A stretch of DNA of 64,000 bases from Sphingomonas sp. Root241 (GCF_001428865.1 NZ_LMIV01000001.1:367776-431775); one strand, 5' to 3'; counted from the first letter of the stretch, positions 54,122 to 63,337 are shown. Notes: generated by a model not told the origin, from the sequence alone. A program made the numbers and translations.

Positions 54122-54390
54122 GGCAGCAGCGACTCCAGCGCCGGCGCCGCCATGCTCGGGGTGAATTCGACGAAGTCGTTCTCCGCGACGCCCGCCAGCC
54201 GGTACGGATCCTGCGCGGCCCAGGCTTCGACATCGCTGCGTTCGCCGCGGGCGATCAGCACGCCGCCGGTCTCGGGCTGGCGCCCCGCAGTGATCAGCCG
54301 GCCCTCGGCCAGCGCCTCGCGCAGCCAGGCGACATGCGCATCGCGGTGCGGAGTGACGTCGCCGGTGTAGCGGAGCAGGACGATGATCAT
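54118..54390 (-). CDS. YciI family protein inserted in the his operon
   Basis: A 90-residue YciI-type ferredoxin-like protein. RYTGDVTPHRDAHVAWLREA contains the conserved His-Asp pair, followed by GRLITAGRQPETGGVLI and a C-terminal DPYRLAGVAENDFVEF segment. Some YciI proteins have weak dehalogenase- or dehydratase-like chemistry, but most are of unknown role. It overlaps hisB by one base (TGATG) and hisH by four, so it is cotranslated with both. A chaperone or repair role in histidine synthesis is conceivable but unproven. Confidence 0.9.
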   Translation of the reverse strand: MIIVLLRYTGDVTPHRDAHVAWLREALAEGRLITAGRQPETGGVLIARGERSDVEAWAAQDPYRLAGVAENDFVEFTPSMAAPALESLLP

Positions 54391-54977
54391 CAGAGGACGC
54401 CTTTGGTGCTGGGGATGACGTCCGCCTTGCGCGGATCGATCTCGATCGCCTCGCGCAGCGCCCGGGCGAGGCCCTTGAACGCCGCCTCGGCGATATGGTG
54501 GTTGTTGCTGCCGTACAGCGTCTCGACGTGGAGCGTCACGCCGGCGGTCTGGGCGAAGCTGTGGAACCAGTGTTCGAACATCTCGGTGTCCATCTCGCCG
54601 AGTCGCTTCTGGCTGAACTCGGTCTTCCAGACGAGGAAGGGCCGGCCCGAAATGTCGATCGCGACGCGCGCGAGCGTCTCGTCCATCGGCGAGAGCGCGT
54701 CGGCGTAGCGGCGGATGCCCTTCTTGTCGCCCAGCGCCTTGGCCATCGCCTCGCCGATCGCGAGGCCGGTATCCTCCACCGTGTGGTGCTGGTCGATGTG
54801 CAGGTCGCCGACGGTCTTCACGTCCATGTCGATCAGCGAATGGCGGCTCAATTGCTCGAGCATGTGATCGAAAAAGCCGATGCCGGTCGAAACCGCATAG
54901 GCGCCGGTGCCGTCGAGGTTGACGGTGACCTCGACCGAGGTCTCGCTCGTCTTGCGGCTGATCGTGGCGGTGCGCAT
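54390..54977 (-). CDS. hisB: Imidazoleglycerol-phosphate dehydratase
   Basis: A 195-residue HisB dehydratase, without the N-terminal phosphatase of the E. coli bifunctional enzyme. Manganese-binding His-rich motifs are [28 protein letters not shown] and [19 protein letters not shown]. It is the first gene of the operon. Its upstream region carries an array of GCTTG/CAAGC inverted repeats (54995-55049) shared with divergent sspB. Confidence 0.96.
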   Translation of the reverse strand: MRTATISRKTSETSVEVTVNLDGTGAYAVSTGIGFFDHMLEQLSRHSLIDMDVKTVGDLHIDQHHTVEDTGLAIGEAMAKALGDKKGIRRYADALSPMDETLARVAIDISGRPFLVWKTEFSQKRLGEMDTEMFEHWFHSFAQTAGVTLHVETLYGSNNHHIAEAAFKGLARALREAIEIDPRKADVIPSTKGVL

Positions 54978-54994
54978 GCGCCCCCATAGCGCCC

Positions 54995-55049
54995 GCTTGG
55001 CCCCAAGCAAAATAGCCTTGCTTGGGGTCAAGCAGCATACGCTTGACCC
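54995..55049. promoter_or_regulatory. Array of GCTTG/CAAGC inverted repeats between hisB and sspB
   Basis: Five half-sites alternate in orientation within 55 bp: GCTTGG 54995, CCAAGC 55003, GCTTGG 55020, TCAAGC 55028, GCTTGA 55041. They form CCCCAAGCAA/TTGCTTGGGG (7-base loop, 55001-55027) and GGGTCAAGC/GCTTGACCC (7-base loop, 55025-55049), which overlap by three bases. It could be a clustered operator or competing RNA hairpins in the hisB leader. Confidence 0.6.
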
Positions 55050-55076
55050 GTGGGCGTGAAACGCTACCCAAGGCCC

Positions 55077-55559
55077 ATGACCGGTGCCGTACCTGACAGC
55101 CTGATTCCCTATGACGAGATCGTCCAGGAAGCCCTTCGCGCTGTGGTCGGCCGGGTCCTCGGAACGGTCGCCGCGACTCAGGCGCTCCCCGGCGCGCACC
55201 ATTTCTACATCACCTTCAAGACTCACGCGCCCGGCGTGGACATCCCGCAGCGGCTGATCGAGCGTTTCCCCGACGAGATGACGATCGTCCTCCAGCACCG
55301 CTTCTGGGATCTGAAGGTCGACGACGAGAAATTCTCGGTCGGACTGAGCTTCAATCAGGTGCCGGCGATCCTCAACATCCCCTTCTCGGCGATCACCGGC
55401 TTCCACGATCCGGCAGTCAATTTCGAGCTGCGTTTCCAGGCCCAGGATGTGCCCGAGGGCCCCGAGCCGCACGAAGAGGCCGAGAATGACGGCCCGACCG
55501 TGACGCCCGCGGACGACGGATCGAACGTCGTCTCGGTGGACTTCAAGCGGAAGAAATAG
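55077..55559 (+). CDS. sspB: SspB family ClpXP adaptor
   Basis: A 160-residue alphaproteobacterial SspB. The substrate-binding domain spans about residues 1-125: [47 protein letters not shown] and [18 protein letters not shown] are typical. An acidic linker leads to the C-terminal [10 protein letters not shown], the ClpX-binding tail. It tethers ssrA-tagged and other substrates to ClpXP. With ClpS at 23167, both protease adaptors lie in this window, though unlinked. Confidence 0.93.
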   Translation: MTGAVPDSLIPYDEIVQEALRAVVGRVLGTVAATQALPGAHHFYITFKTHAPGVDIPQRLIERFPDEMTIVLQHRFWDLKVDDEKFSVGLSFNQVPAILNIPFSAITGFHDPAVNFELRFQAQDVPEGPEPHEEAENDGPTVTPADDGSNVVSVDFKRKK

Positions 55560-55568
55560 CTAAGGGGC

Positions 55569-55649
55569 CGTCATCCCGGCGCAAGCCGGGATCTCATGCC
55601 AGCGAGGCTGCGTCAGCGGCCTGAGACCCCGGCGTTCGCCGGGGTGACG
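55569..55649. repeat. REPIN-like palindromic element, family C
   Basis: An 81-bp element with arms CGTCATCCCGGC-GCAA-GCCGGGATCTCA and TGAGACCCCGGCG-TTC-GCCGGGGTGACG. It shares the CGTCATCC/GGGTGACG ends with families A and B but has different hairpin loops. It lies 8 bp before the fumC ATG, so it is in the fumC leader and its arm may affect ribosome access. Confidence 0.9.
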
Positions 55650-55657
55650 GAGGAAGA

Positions 55658-57046
<1,389 letters not shown>

Positions 57047-57053
57047 CTTCTTT

Positions 57054-57202
57054 CTCCCCTCCCTCCTAGGGAGGGGCAGGGGGTGGGTAGAAAAGGTCGG
57101 GCTCGATGCTCGGCCTTTTCTTTTTCTCGAGCCGCATCGATGGGCTCCCCCGGCCTTCGCCGGGGTCGCACCCACCCCTAGCCCCTCCCTTACAGGGAGG
57201 GG
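57054..57202. repeat. CT-rich palindromic element, family D, copy 2, enclosing a terminator
   Basis: Arms CCCCTCCC-TCCT-AGGGAGGGG plus CAGGGGGTGGGT (57054-57088) and ACCCACCCCTAG plus CCCCTCCC-TTACA-GGGAGGGG (57170-57202) are inverted. Between them are a terminator hairpin and a GGGCTCCCCCGGCC/CGCCGGGGTCG hairpin. Compared with copy 1 the centre is longer and the arms less perfect. Confidence 0.8.
57091..57125 (+). terminator. Intrinsic terminator of fumC
   Basis: AAAAGG-TCGGGC and GCTCGGCCTTTT pair with two G-U pairs around TCGAT, followed by CTTTTTC. It lies 45 bases after the fumC stop, within the CT-rich repeat pair. Confidence 0.85.
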
Positions 57203-57259
57203 AACAAGTCCGGGATTCAACCGCTTACCCTTCGACTCAGGTAAGCGAGGGAGTATCCA

Positions 57260-57454
57260 ATGATCGGCGACGCAATTGCAGGGTGGATCGGCAACAAGAT
57301 CGATCGCCGCGACGGCAAGGGCGGCACGCTCGGCGCGATCGCGGGCGTGCTCACCTGGAAGGCGGCGAAGCGGGTCGTGCCCGCCGCGATCGTGCTCGGC
57401 GCGGTGGCGTATGGCGCCTACAAGCTTTCGCAAGGCTCGAACCCGCCGGTGTGA
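57260..57454 (+). CDS. Small glycine/alanine-rich protein with possible membrane segment, unknown
   Basis: A 64-residue protein beginning IGDAIAGWIGNKIDRRDGKGG, followed by a moderately hydrophobic segment (VVPAAIVLGAVAYGAYKLS). It has a strong ribosome site (GAGGGAG, 7-base spacing), which supports it being real. It resembles short proteins often found in sphingomonads without assigned function. A loose GGAAC-N17-GCTT match upstream (57203) is too weak to call a stress promoter. It is followed by gmk. Confidence 0.6.
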   Translation: MIGDAIAGWIGNKIDRRDGKGGTLGAIAGVLTWKAAKRVVPAAIVLGAVAYGAYKLSQGSNPPV

Positions 57455-57503
57455 CGTGACGCTCTGACTTGACGGGGGGCGAGTCCGCACGCCAGTAGCG
57501 CCC

Positions 57504-58154
57504 ATGCCCCACCGCACCGAGAACGATCCGCATAAATTCCGCCGCCGCGGCGTCCTCTTCGTCCTTTCCTCGCCTTCGGGCGCGGGCAAGTCGACGATTG
57601 CGCGCAAGCTGCTCGCGGCGGATCCGTTTCTCGAAATGTCGGTGTCGTACACCACGCGGCCGATGCGCCCGGGCGAAGTCGACGGCGTCGACTATCATTT
57701 CGTCGATCTCGAGAAGTTCCGCGAGATGGTCTCGAACAACGAGTTCCTCGAATGGGCGCACGTGTTCGACCAGCGTTACGGCACCCCGCGCGAGGGCGTG
57801 AACAAGATTCTCGCTTCGGGTCGCGACGTATTGTTCGACATCGACTGGCAGGGCGCGCAGCAGCTGTTCCAGCTCGCCGGCGGCGACGTGGTCCGCGCCT
57901 TCATCCTGCCGCCGTCGCTCAAGGAACTGCACGAGCGCCTGATCCGCCGCGCGACCGACTCGGTCGAAGTGATCGACGCCCGCATGGCCCGCGCCACCGC
58001 CGAGGTCAGCCACTGGGACGGCTATGACTATGTGCTGGTCAACGACGACGTGGAGGAGTGCTTCGAATCGGTGCACACGATCCTGAAGGCCGAACGGCTG
58101 CGGCGCTCGCGCCAGACGGGGCTGATCGGGTTCATCCGCGGGCTGAACAAGTAA
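57504..58154 (+). CDS. gmk: Guanylate kinase
   Basis: A 216-residue guanylate kinase (GMP plus ATP to GDP plus ADP). The P-loop SSPSGAGKSTI is near residue 22, the GMP-binding SYTTRPMRPGEVDGVDYHF follows, and LFDIDWQGAQQL is the Walker B region. The first 12 residues are a basic His/Arg extension. Length and order are normal. No rpoZ is adjacent, unlike in E. coli. Confidence 0.96.
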   Translation: MPHRTENDPHKFRRRGVLFVLSSPSGAGKSTIARKLLAADPFLEMSVSYTTRPMRPGEVDGVDYHFVDLEKFREMVSNNEFLEWAHVFDQRYGTPREGVNKILASGRDVLFDIDWQGAQQLFQLAGGDVVRAFILPPSLKELHERLIRRATDSVEVIDARMARATAEVSHWDGYDYVLVNDDVEECFESVHTILKAERLRRSRQTGLIGFIRGLNK

Positions 58155-58567
58155 CGCGACGGCGCTGCCCCGGGGCAGGTCGCTATTCCAGGCCGTTCGC
58201 GATTCGGGTGAGGGCGATCGCGCCACCGCACGGCATCTTGCGAACCGAAGGTCACACCAGGGTCACACTGCCGCGCATGTTCCGGCGATGAATGGGCCCT
58301 GCGGGAAATCACAAGGGCCTGGCCCGGAAGCGCCTTGCGTTCCGATCGGACCGACATTGTCAAAGAGCGGCCGCCAGGCGGCAGCGTCTCGATCCCAGCA
58401 AACGAAATCCTACATTGCAAGGGGTATCAGACCTCGATTGCAAACCGTGCCAGCGCCCCAGAGACTGCCATTCCAGGCAACGTCTCAGTACCCCATAAGC
58501 CGTCATCCAGTGGATGCGGATAGGGACCGCGCCGAAGTGCCTGTGTCAAAATACAAGGGGAGGACCC
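58155..58567. other. 413-bp gap with a partial boxA-like repeat; no gene seen
   Basis: It holds the third copy of the boxA-like element on the minus strand (58420 to 58357) and otherwise low-information sequence. No tRNA fold, terminator with U-run after gmk, or convincing ORF is visible. A ribosome site (GGGGAGGA) at its right end belongs to the next gene. Confidence 0.55.
58357..58420 (-). repeat. Three-copy intergenic element with boxA-like motif, copy 3 (5' half only)
   Basis: On the minus strand the invariant 17-mer TTGCAATGTAGGATTTC (58420 to 58404) is followed by a GC-rich stem-forming stretch and GGCCGCTCTTTGACAATG (58374 to 58357). The spacing between the 17-mer and CTCTTTGAC is 53 nt, against 51 and 54 in the other copies. 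The downstream module of copies 1 and 2 is absent. CTCTTTGACAATG is close to the rRNA leader form CTCTTTGACATTG. Confidence 0.72.
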
Positions 58568-59038
58568 ATGGGAGCGGTCGCCAGGATAGCCGCTATCGCG
58601 CTTGTCACCTTCGCCGGCCTGGCCATGCCGATTTCGGCGCAGGGGCAAGCCGGCGCATCGAAGGTGTTTGCATGCTCTCTGGGCAAAAAGTTCGTGTCGG
58701 TTACGGCTGTCGGCAGCACTTTGACCTATCGGTTTGGCACGCCCGCGAAAGTTGAGATGGCGATCATCGGCAGCGCGGCGCGGGGAAATATATTCTACCG
58801 GACGGATCGTTACGCGAGCGCGCAATATCAACTCAGGTTCGCGAACGGCCCTTACAGTTACATCGTCTACAGCATGGGAGGGAACGACCGCACCGGTACC
58901 AAGCCCGTTTCGGGACTGGTCGTGATGAAAGGCGCGCGCCGGATCTCGGACATGTCGTGCGTTCGGCAAGCCGAGTTCAGTACGGCGTTCGATCTAAACG
59001 CGCTGCCCAAAGACGCCGAGGCTTATTCCGCGATGTGA
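58568..59038 (+). CDS. Exported protein of unknown function
   Basis: A 156-residue protein with a clear signal peptide (ARIAAIALVTFAGLAMPISAQG). The mature part is beta-rich with two Cys residues (FACSLGKKF and DMSCVRQ) likely to form a disulfide, and many Tyr/Ser/Gly. GGGGAGGA precedes the ATG. GC is lower than in the housekeeping genes. No family is recognised; similar short secreted proteins occur scattered in Sphingomonadales. It stands alone. Confidence 0.62.
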   Translation: MGAVARIAAIALVTFAGLAMPISAQGQAGASKVFACSLGKKFVSVTAVGSTLTYRFGTPAKVEMAIIGSAARGNIFYRTDRYASAQYQLRFANGPYSYIVYSMGGNDRTGTKPVSGLVVMKGARRISDMSCVRQAEFSTAFDLNALPKDAEAYSAM

Positions 59039-59399
59039 CTTTCGGGGGCGGCGATGCGCCAAGCCATTTGCACGGACTGGCATTCTCGTGGGGAAGGCAG
59101 ACGCCTGGAGCGGAACGGTCGGAAACGCTCCACGAGCGGCCACCGTCGATCCTTGCCGGCACTGTGGCCAGCTGCAGGCCGGTAAAGGGGGCTCTCCGCA
59201 GAGGATGTCGCCTGTGGCGCTCCCCTTCCACCACCGCCTTTCGGCGGCGGTCCCCCTCCCCGTACCGGGGAGGATCTGAACGGCAGCTATCCACCACTTT
59301 CAGCCGTCGGCGGATCATGCCGACGATCCGACGGCTGATGTCCGAGATTGGTGGAAAGCGGTCGTTGGCGAGGCGCCGCGCATGACCTAACAACCAGAC
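59039..59399. other. 361-bp gap with two palindromic repeats; no gene seen
   Basis: It contains a GC-rich repeat with hairpins CCACCGCC-TTTC-GGCGGCGG and CCTCCCC-GTA-CCGGGGAGG (59219-59275), of a kind common between sphingomonad genes. A second inverted repeat CAGCCGTCGG/CCGACGGCTG (59301-59337) is flanked by CCACCACTTT and GGTGGAAAG. No coding signal is apparent. Confidence 0.6.
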
Positions 59400-59678
59400 A
59401 TGTCGCTCTACCGAAAATCTTGGTTGTTCATGGCGTGGATCATGCTCCTGTTCATAACCTCGCCGTTCTGGCTGTTCTTGCCGTTTGTTCGCTGGGGTCT
59501 GATCGGCGCACTTCCCGGCGCGGCTTTCTGGCTCGCTCATGGCGCCGCCGCGCTATGGCTTTTCCGCTGTCCAGAGTGCGGCACCTCTCCATTCACGACG
59601 CGAATAGGCTTCATGGCAATCAGCCATCCGTGGCCACGTCGGTCATGCTCGAAATGCGAGCAAGACCTTACTGTCTAA
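59400..59678 (+). CDS. Small membrane protein with zinc-ribbon-like tail, unknown
   Basis: A 92-residue protein with two hydrophobic segments (LFMAWIMLLFITSPFWLFLP and WGLIGALPGAAFWLAHGAAALWLF, shown in parts). The tail has CPECG and CSKCEQ pairs, 4 Cys in a zinc-ribbon spacing. No strong ribosome site precedes the ATG, so the start is uncertain. It follows a repeat-rich gap. No recognised family; zinc ribbon plus membrane anchor suggests a regulator or assembly protein, which is inference. Confidence 0.55.
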   Translation: MSLYRKSWLFMAWIMLLFITSPFWLFLPFVRWGLIGALPGAAFWLAHGAAALWLFRCPECGTSPFTTRIGFMAISHPWPRRSCSKCEQDLTV

Positions 59679-59823
59679 TGTCCGCTATTGGGCATTACCC
59701 GCCGTAACTCGGTACCGTCTCGAAGGGCAGCTTCCGGGCGTCCCGGCGACGTCGCAACCACGAATATTGTCGCCGTTCGATCCACCATGCTAGGCGAAAG
59801 GCATCTCTGGTCGAGGAGTGGTG

Positions 59824-60066
59824 ATGAGCAAGAAGACGAGAACGATCCTGGTGATGGTGATCATCGAAGCGGGCCTAGCAGGGATATGGTGGTATCTCGC
59901 CCGCTACGGCATGGACAATCCCGATCGCGTCACACCGGATTTCCAGGCGGTCGTCGGCCAGACAATGGGAATGGCCATGGGAGGCCTGCTGGGGGTCGGC
60001 ATCATCTTGTTTCTGGTCGCGGCCCGCAACGATCGCAAGGCGGCGCAGGACAAGCCGGACCGATAG
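59824..60066 (+). CDS. Small two-helix membrane protein, unknown
   Basis: An 80-residue protein with helices TILVMVIIEAGLAGIWWYLA and GMAMGGLLGVGIILFLVAA, and charged ends. ATG 59824 has GAGGAG 5 bases upstream; GTGs at 59818 and 59821 are less likely. No family recognised. It converges with the ATP12 gene. Confidence 0.6.
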   Translation: MSKKTRTILVMVIIEAGLAGIWWYLARYGMDNPDRVTPDFQAVVGQTMGMAMGGLLGVGIILFLVAARNDRKAAQDKPDR

Positions 60067-60090
60067 AGCCGTTCGCCAACTGACGCCGAC

Positions 60091-60771
60091 CTAAAGCAGC
60101 CCCAGGAACCGCGCGCCCGCATCGAAGTCCGCGCGGTGCGCGTCGCGTGCCTGCACCGCGAGTTCGTCCTCGCCCCATTGCTCGGCCTGCCAGTCCTCGT
60201 CGATCTCCGCGGCGCGCCATACCGTCTCGCGATCGGCGGCGCCTTCGAGCAGCGCCAGCGCGGCGACCAGCGATCCGCTTACCGTCACCAGCGGCGAAAG
60301 GCCCGCGAGGCGGAAGGCGTCGAGCGCCGCCACTGCTTCGCGCAGGCGCGCCACGGTCGCGGCCGGCTGGGCGCGGTGCATCACGCCGGCGGTCGTCTCG
60401 AAATGCACGTCATAGCGTCCGCGCGCCCATTCGAGCAGCGGGTCCCATGCGGCCCTCTGGCGCTCGACCAGGGGCGGGGGTCCTTCGGCGCGGTAATAAA
60501 GCAGGTCGCTCTCGCCATACGCCGCGAGCCCTGCGGCGAAGGCGGCCGTGTCGGGCGCGATCCGGTCGATCGCGGCGTTGGCGAGCCCGGTCAGCGGCAT
60601 CGCGCGCGGGTCGACCGTCTCGCGCACTGTGCGCCATTCCCCGGCCACCGCCTCGGCCAGCTGAGGCGTGGGCAATGCGAGCGGTGCGCGGCCGGGGGTG
60701 CGCACCGGCTTGCCGTCGAGCGCGATGCCGTTGCCGGGCTCGATCGTCACGTGCTTCCAGAATCGCTTCAC
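60091..60771 (-). CDS. ATP12 family chaperone (F1-ATPase assembly)
   Basis: A 226-residue ATP12 protein. In mitochondria Atp12 binds the F1 alpha subunit during ATP synthase assembly; alphaproteobacteria carry the ancestral form. KRFWKHVTIEPGNGIALDGKPVRTP is the N-terminal signature (in part), and GESDLLYYRAEGP and AEIDEDWQAEQWGEDE are the conserved C-terminal segments. GTG 60771 overlaps the stop of the small membrane gene (GTGA) and has GGAGGA about 10 bases upstream. It ends the six-gene operon. Confidence 0.92.
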   Translation of the reverse strand: MKRFWKHVTIEPGNGIALDGKPVRTPGRAPLALPTPQLAEAVAGEWRTVRETVDPRAMPLTGLANAAIDRIAPDTAAFAAGLAAYGESDLLYYRAEGPPPLVERQRAAWDPLLEWARGRYDVHFETTAGVMHRAQPAATVARLREAVAALDAFRLAGLSPLVTVSGSLVAALALLEGAADRETVWRAAEIDEDWQAEQWGEDELAVQARDAHRADFDAGARFLGLL

Positions 60772-60986
60772 GGCTGCGGCGTCCTCCAGCGGCGCGCCAT
60801 TGCGCGCGGCACCACCGCCATGAAATATAACGAGGAAAGCAGGATCGCGCCGCCGAGCACGCTGCCTTCCCAACTGTTCGAGCGCCCGGCGACGAGCAGC
60901 CCGAGCACGGCGCCCGCGGTCGCGAGCATGTTGACTCCGACGATCATGAAATAGCGCTTCTGCGCCAGGCGGTCGGCATCGGTCAT
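60768..60986 (-). CDS. Small two-helix membrane protein, unknown
   Basis: A 72-residue protein with helices YFMIVGVNMLATAGAVLGLLV and GSVLGGAILLSSLYFMAVVP. It overlaps the HAD gene (ATGA) and the ATP12 gene (GTGA), so it is cotranslated with both. Its place beside an F1-assembly chaperone suggests a possible link to ATP synthase, which is inference only. No known family. Confidence 0.72.
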   Translation of the reverse strand: MTDADRLAQKRYFMIVGVNMLATAGAVLGLLVAGRSNSWEGSVLGGAILLSSLYFMAVVPRAMARRWRTPQP

Positions 60987-61642
60987 AGGGCCTCCAGGTG
61001 CGCGGGCAGCGCGGCCGCATGATCGACGACATGGCCGGCGCCCGCCTGCCACAGTTCATGCATGGTGTGGTAGCCCCATGCAACACCTACTGCATGCGCA
61101 CCCGCCGCGCGCGCCATGAGGATGTCGAAGCTGGTGTCGCCGATCATCGCGGTGGTTCCGGGCGAAGCGCCGGCCTCGGCCATCGCCGTCTCGATCATCG
61201 AGGGGTGCGGCTTGGAGGGGTGGCGATCCGCGGTCTGGAGCGTGACGAAGCGATCGTAGAGGCCGTGATGCTCGAGAATGTGCCTGAGCCCGCGATCGGA
61301 TTTGCCGGTGGCGACGCCGAGCAGCCAGCCATTGGCGTCGAGCGTCTCGATCGCGTCGGCGATCCCCTCGAAAAGGGGCTCGGGGGCGAGCGCACCGCTG
61401 GCGCGCATCGCGAAGAAGGCGCGCTTATACTCCTCGGCCATCGCTTCGTGCTGGCCCGCCTCGGCCTCGGGCAGCAGCTGCGCGATGGCGGGAACGAGGC
61501 TGAGCCCGACGATCCGCCGGATCGTCGCGCGCGGCGGCGGATCGAGCCGCGAGACGGCGAAACACTCCTCCATCGCGCGGCAAATATTGGCTTGGCTGTC
61601 GACGAGCGTGCCGTCGCAATCGAAGAGCGCGAGGCGGTTCAT
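60983..61642 (-). CDS. HAD-IA family hydrolase (phosphoglycolate phosphatase-like)
   Basis: A 219-residue HAD phosphatase. LALFDCDGTLVDSQ carries the catalytic Asp pair, GVATGKSDRGL the motif II Ser/Thr region, a Lys in HPSKPHPSM, and MIGDTSFDILMARAAGA the acidic motif IV. The alpha-helical cap of class C1 lies between. Phosphoglycolate phosphatase is the closest type, but sugar or pyridoxal phosphates are possible. It overlaps its neighbours on both sides by 4 bases. Confidence 0.9.
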   Translation of the reverse strand: MNRLALFDCDGTLVDSQANICRAMEECFAVSRLDPPPRATIRRIVGLSLVPAIAQLLPEAEAGQHEAMAEEYKRAFFAMRASGALAPEPLFEGIADAIETLDANGWLLGVATGKSDRGLRHILEHHGLYDRFVTLQTADRHPSKPHPSMIETAMAEAGASPGTTAMIGDTSFDILMARAAGAHAVGVAWGYHTMHELWQAGAGHVVDHAAALPAHLEAL

Positions 61643-62241
61643 TCGGGATTGCGCATCCAGTGCGCGATCGCACGGCGGCCCTGTGCGTCGAGCGCATCGG
61701 CTGCGGCGTGCCGGGCGGATTCGGGCTTGTTCTGGCCGAGTTTCCGCGTGCCGCGCCACGCCGTGACTTCGAGCCGGAAGCCGATGATCGCGTCGAGCAT
61801 TTTGCCGAGCAGGGCGGGATCGACCTTGGCGCTGGTCCATTCGGGTTTGGGCGCGAGCCGGCGCTCTTGCTCGTGGCTGAGAGCGTCGATGATCGCGCGC
61901 AGCGCGTCGCGGTCGGTCCGCACCATCCGCCCTTCGAGCTCGACGCTCACATAGTTCCAGGTCGGCACTTCGTTGGGGCCGGTACCGTACCAGTCGGGAC
62001 TGACATAGGCGTCGGGTCCGTGCGCAGTGAACAGACCGGTCGCGCCGTCGAGGTGCCGCGCGATTCCATTGCCGCGTGCGACGTGGAGCCCGAGCGTTGT
62101 CTCGTCGAGCCACACCACCGGCACATGCGCGACGCGGGGACCATCGGGCGTGGCGGCGAACAGCGCGCCGAAGCCGAGCTGCGCCACGAAACCGCGCATC
62201 GCCTCGCGGTCCTCCCAGCGGAAGGTCGGGTTGGGATGCAC
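61639..62241 (-). CDS. FMN-binding negative transcriptional regulator (PaiB family)
   Basis: A 200-residue PaiB-type protein with a split-barrel FMN-binding fold. HPNPTFRWEDREAM, HVPVVWLDETTLGLHVARGNG and SPDWYGTGPNEVPTWNYVSVELEG (in parts) match the family. In Bacillus PaiB influences sporulation and protease genes; in proteobacteria the role is unclear. It is the third gene of the operon after rluA-type and crcB. Confidence 0.9.
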   Translation of the reverse strand: MHPNPTFRWEDREAMRGFVAQLGFGALFAATPDGPRVAHVPVVWLDETTLGLHVARGNGIARHLDGATGLFTAHGPDAYVSPDWYGTGPNEVPTWNYVSVELEGRMVRTDRDALRAIIDALSHEQERRLAPKPEWTSAKVDPALLGKMLDAIIGFRLEVTAWRGTRKLGQNKPESARHAAADALDAQGRRAIAHWMRNPE

Positions 62242-62242
62242 G

Positions 62243-63337
62243 TCAGTCCTTCTGGCCGCGGCCGCGCCGCTCGCCTCGCCGTTCCTTGCGAACGCCCTTG
62301 GCGTGCGCGCGGGCCTGGGCCTTTTTCTGCTCGCGGCTCATCGGTGGACGGTCGTCGAGCGCGTCGGTGTTGCCCAGCGCCAGGTCGAAGCCGAGCGTCT
62401 TCATCGATTCGGCGAAATGCGAGGGCAGCTCGGCAGTGACGTCGATCTTGCCCTCGTCGGGATGATCGATGCGGATGCGCCGCGCGTGAAGGTGCATCTT
62501 CCGGGAGATGCCGCCGCTCAGGAACGCCTCCTGCAGCCCGTATTTGCCGTCGCCGACGATCGGGTGGCCGATCGCCGCCATGTGGACGCGCAACTGGTGG
62601 GTGCGGCCGGTGAGCGGCTGGAGCTCGACCCAGGCGGTGCGGTTGCCGGCCTGCTCGATCACGCGGTAGCGCGTGCGGCTGGGCGCGCCTTCCTTCATGT
62701 CGACCTGCATCTTCTCGCCGCCGGTGCCCGGCTGCTTGCCGATCGGCAGCTCGATCAGCCCGTCCTCGATCTCGGGCACGCCCATGACGAGCGCCCAATA
62801 GAGCTTCTTGGCGCTGCGCCCGGAGAAGTGCTTCGAGAAGAAGGCGGCGGCGCGCGAGGTGCGGGCGAGCAGCAGCGCGCCCGACGTGTCCTTGTCGAGC
62901 CGGTGGACCAATTTGGGCCGTCCCTCGGCCTCGAACTGGAGTGCGTCGAGCAGGCCGTCGACGTGCTCGAAGGTCTTGGTGCCGCCCTGCGTCGCGAGGC
63001 CCGGCGGCTTGTTGAGCACGATCGCCTGCGCATCCTTGTGGATCACCATCTCGCGCGCGAACGCGATCTGGTCGTCGCTGAGCGGCGGGCGATCCGATTT
63101 GGGCTTGGCCGCGCTGGCCTTGACCGGCTCGGCCGGGGGCACGCGGATCATCTGGCCGGTGGCGACGCGATCGCTCGGGTCGGCGCGCGCGCCGTCGACG
63201 CGGAGCTGCCCGGTGCGCGCCCAGCGGGAGACGATGTTGAAGCTGGTGTCGGGCAGATGCCGCTTGAACCAGCGATCGAGCCGGATGCCGTCATCGTCGG
63301 CGGCGACGCGGAACTGGCGGACGTCGGTGCCGCTCAT
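62243..63337 (-). CDS. RluA family pseudouridine synthase
   Basis: A 364-residue enzyme: an S4 RNA-binding domain (about residues 16-75), then the RluA catalytic domain with HRLDKDTSG containing the catalytic Asp, and GRTHQLRVHMA and GDGKYG motifs. It converts uridine to pseudouridine in rRNA; the RluC type is most likely. The C-terminal 40 residues are a Lys/Arg/Glu-rich tail (REQKKAQARAHAKG) not usual in E. coli RluC, perhaps for RNA contact. Its ATG overlaps the stop of crcB. Confidence 0.92.
   Translation of the reverse strand: MSGTDVRQFRVAADDDGIRLDRWFKRHLPDTSFNIVSRWARTGQLRVDGARADPSDRVATGQMIRVPPAEPVKASAAKPKSDRPPLSDDQIAFAREMVIHKDAQAIVLNKPPGLATQGGTKTFEHVDGLLDALQFEAEGRPKLVHRLDKDTSGALLLARTSRAAAFFSKHFSGRSAKKLYWALVMGVPEIEDGLIELPIGKQPGTGGEKMQVDMKEGAPSRTRYRVIEQAGNRTAWVELQPLTGRTHQLRVHMAAIGHPIVGDGKYGLQEAFLSGGISRKMHLHARRIRIDHPDEGKIDVTAELPSHFAESMKTLGFDLALGNTDALDDRPPMSREQKKAQARAHAKGVRKERRGERRGRGQKD

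Noticed and set aside
54900-55010. Possible histidine leader peptide with His-Ala-His-Arg-His in front of hisB
   Set aside because: The His codons overlap the hisB start in another frame, are only three, and no terminator follows, so classical attenuation is not supported.
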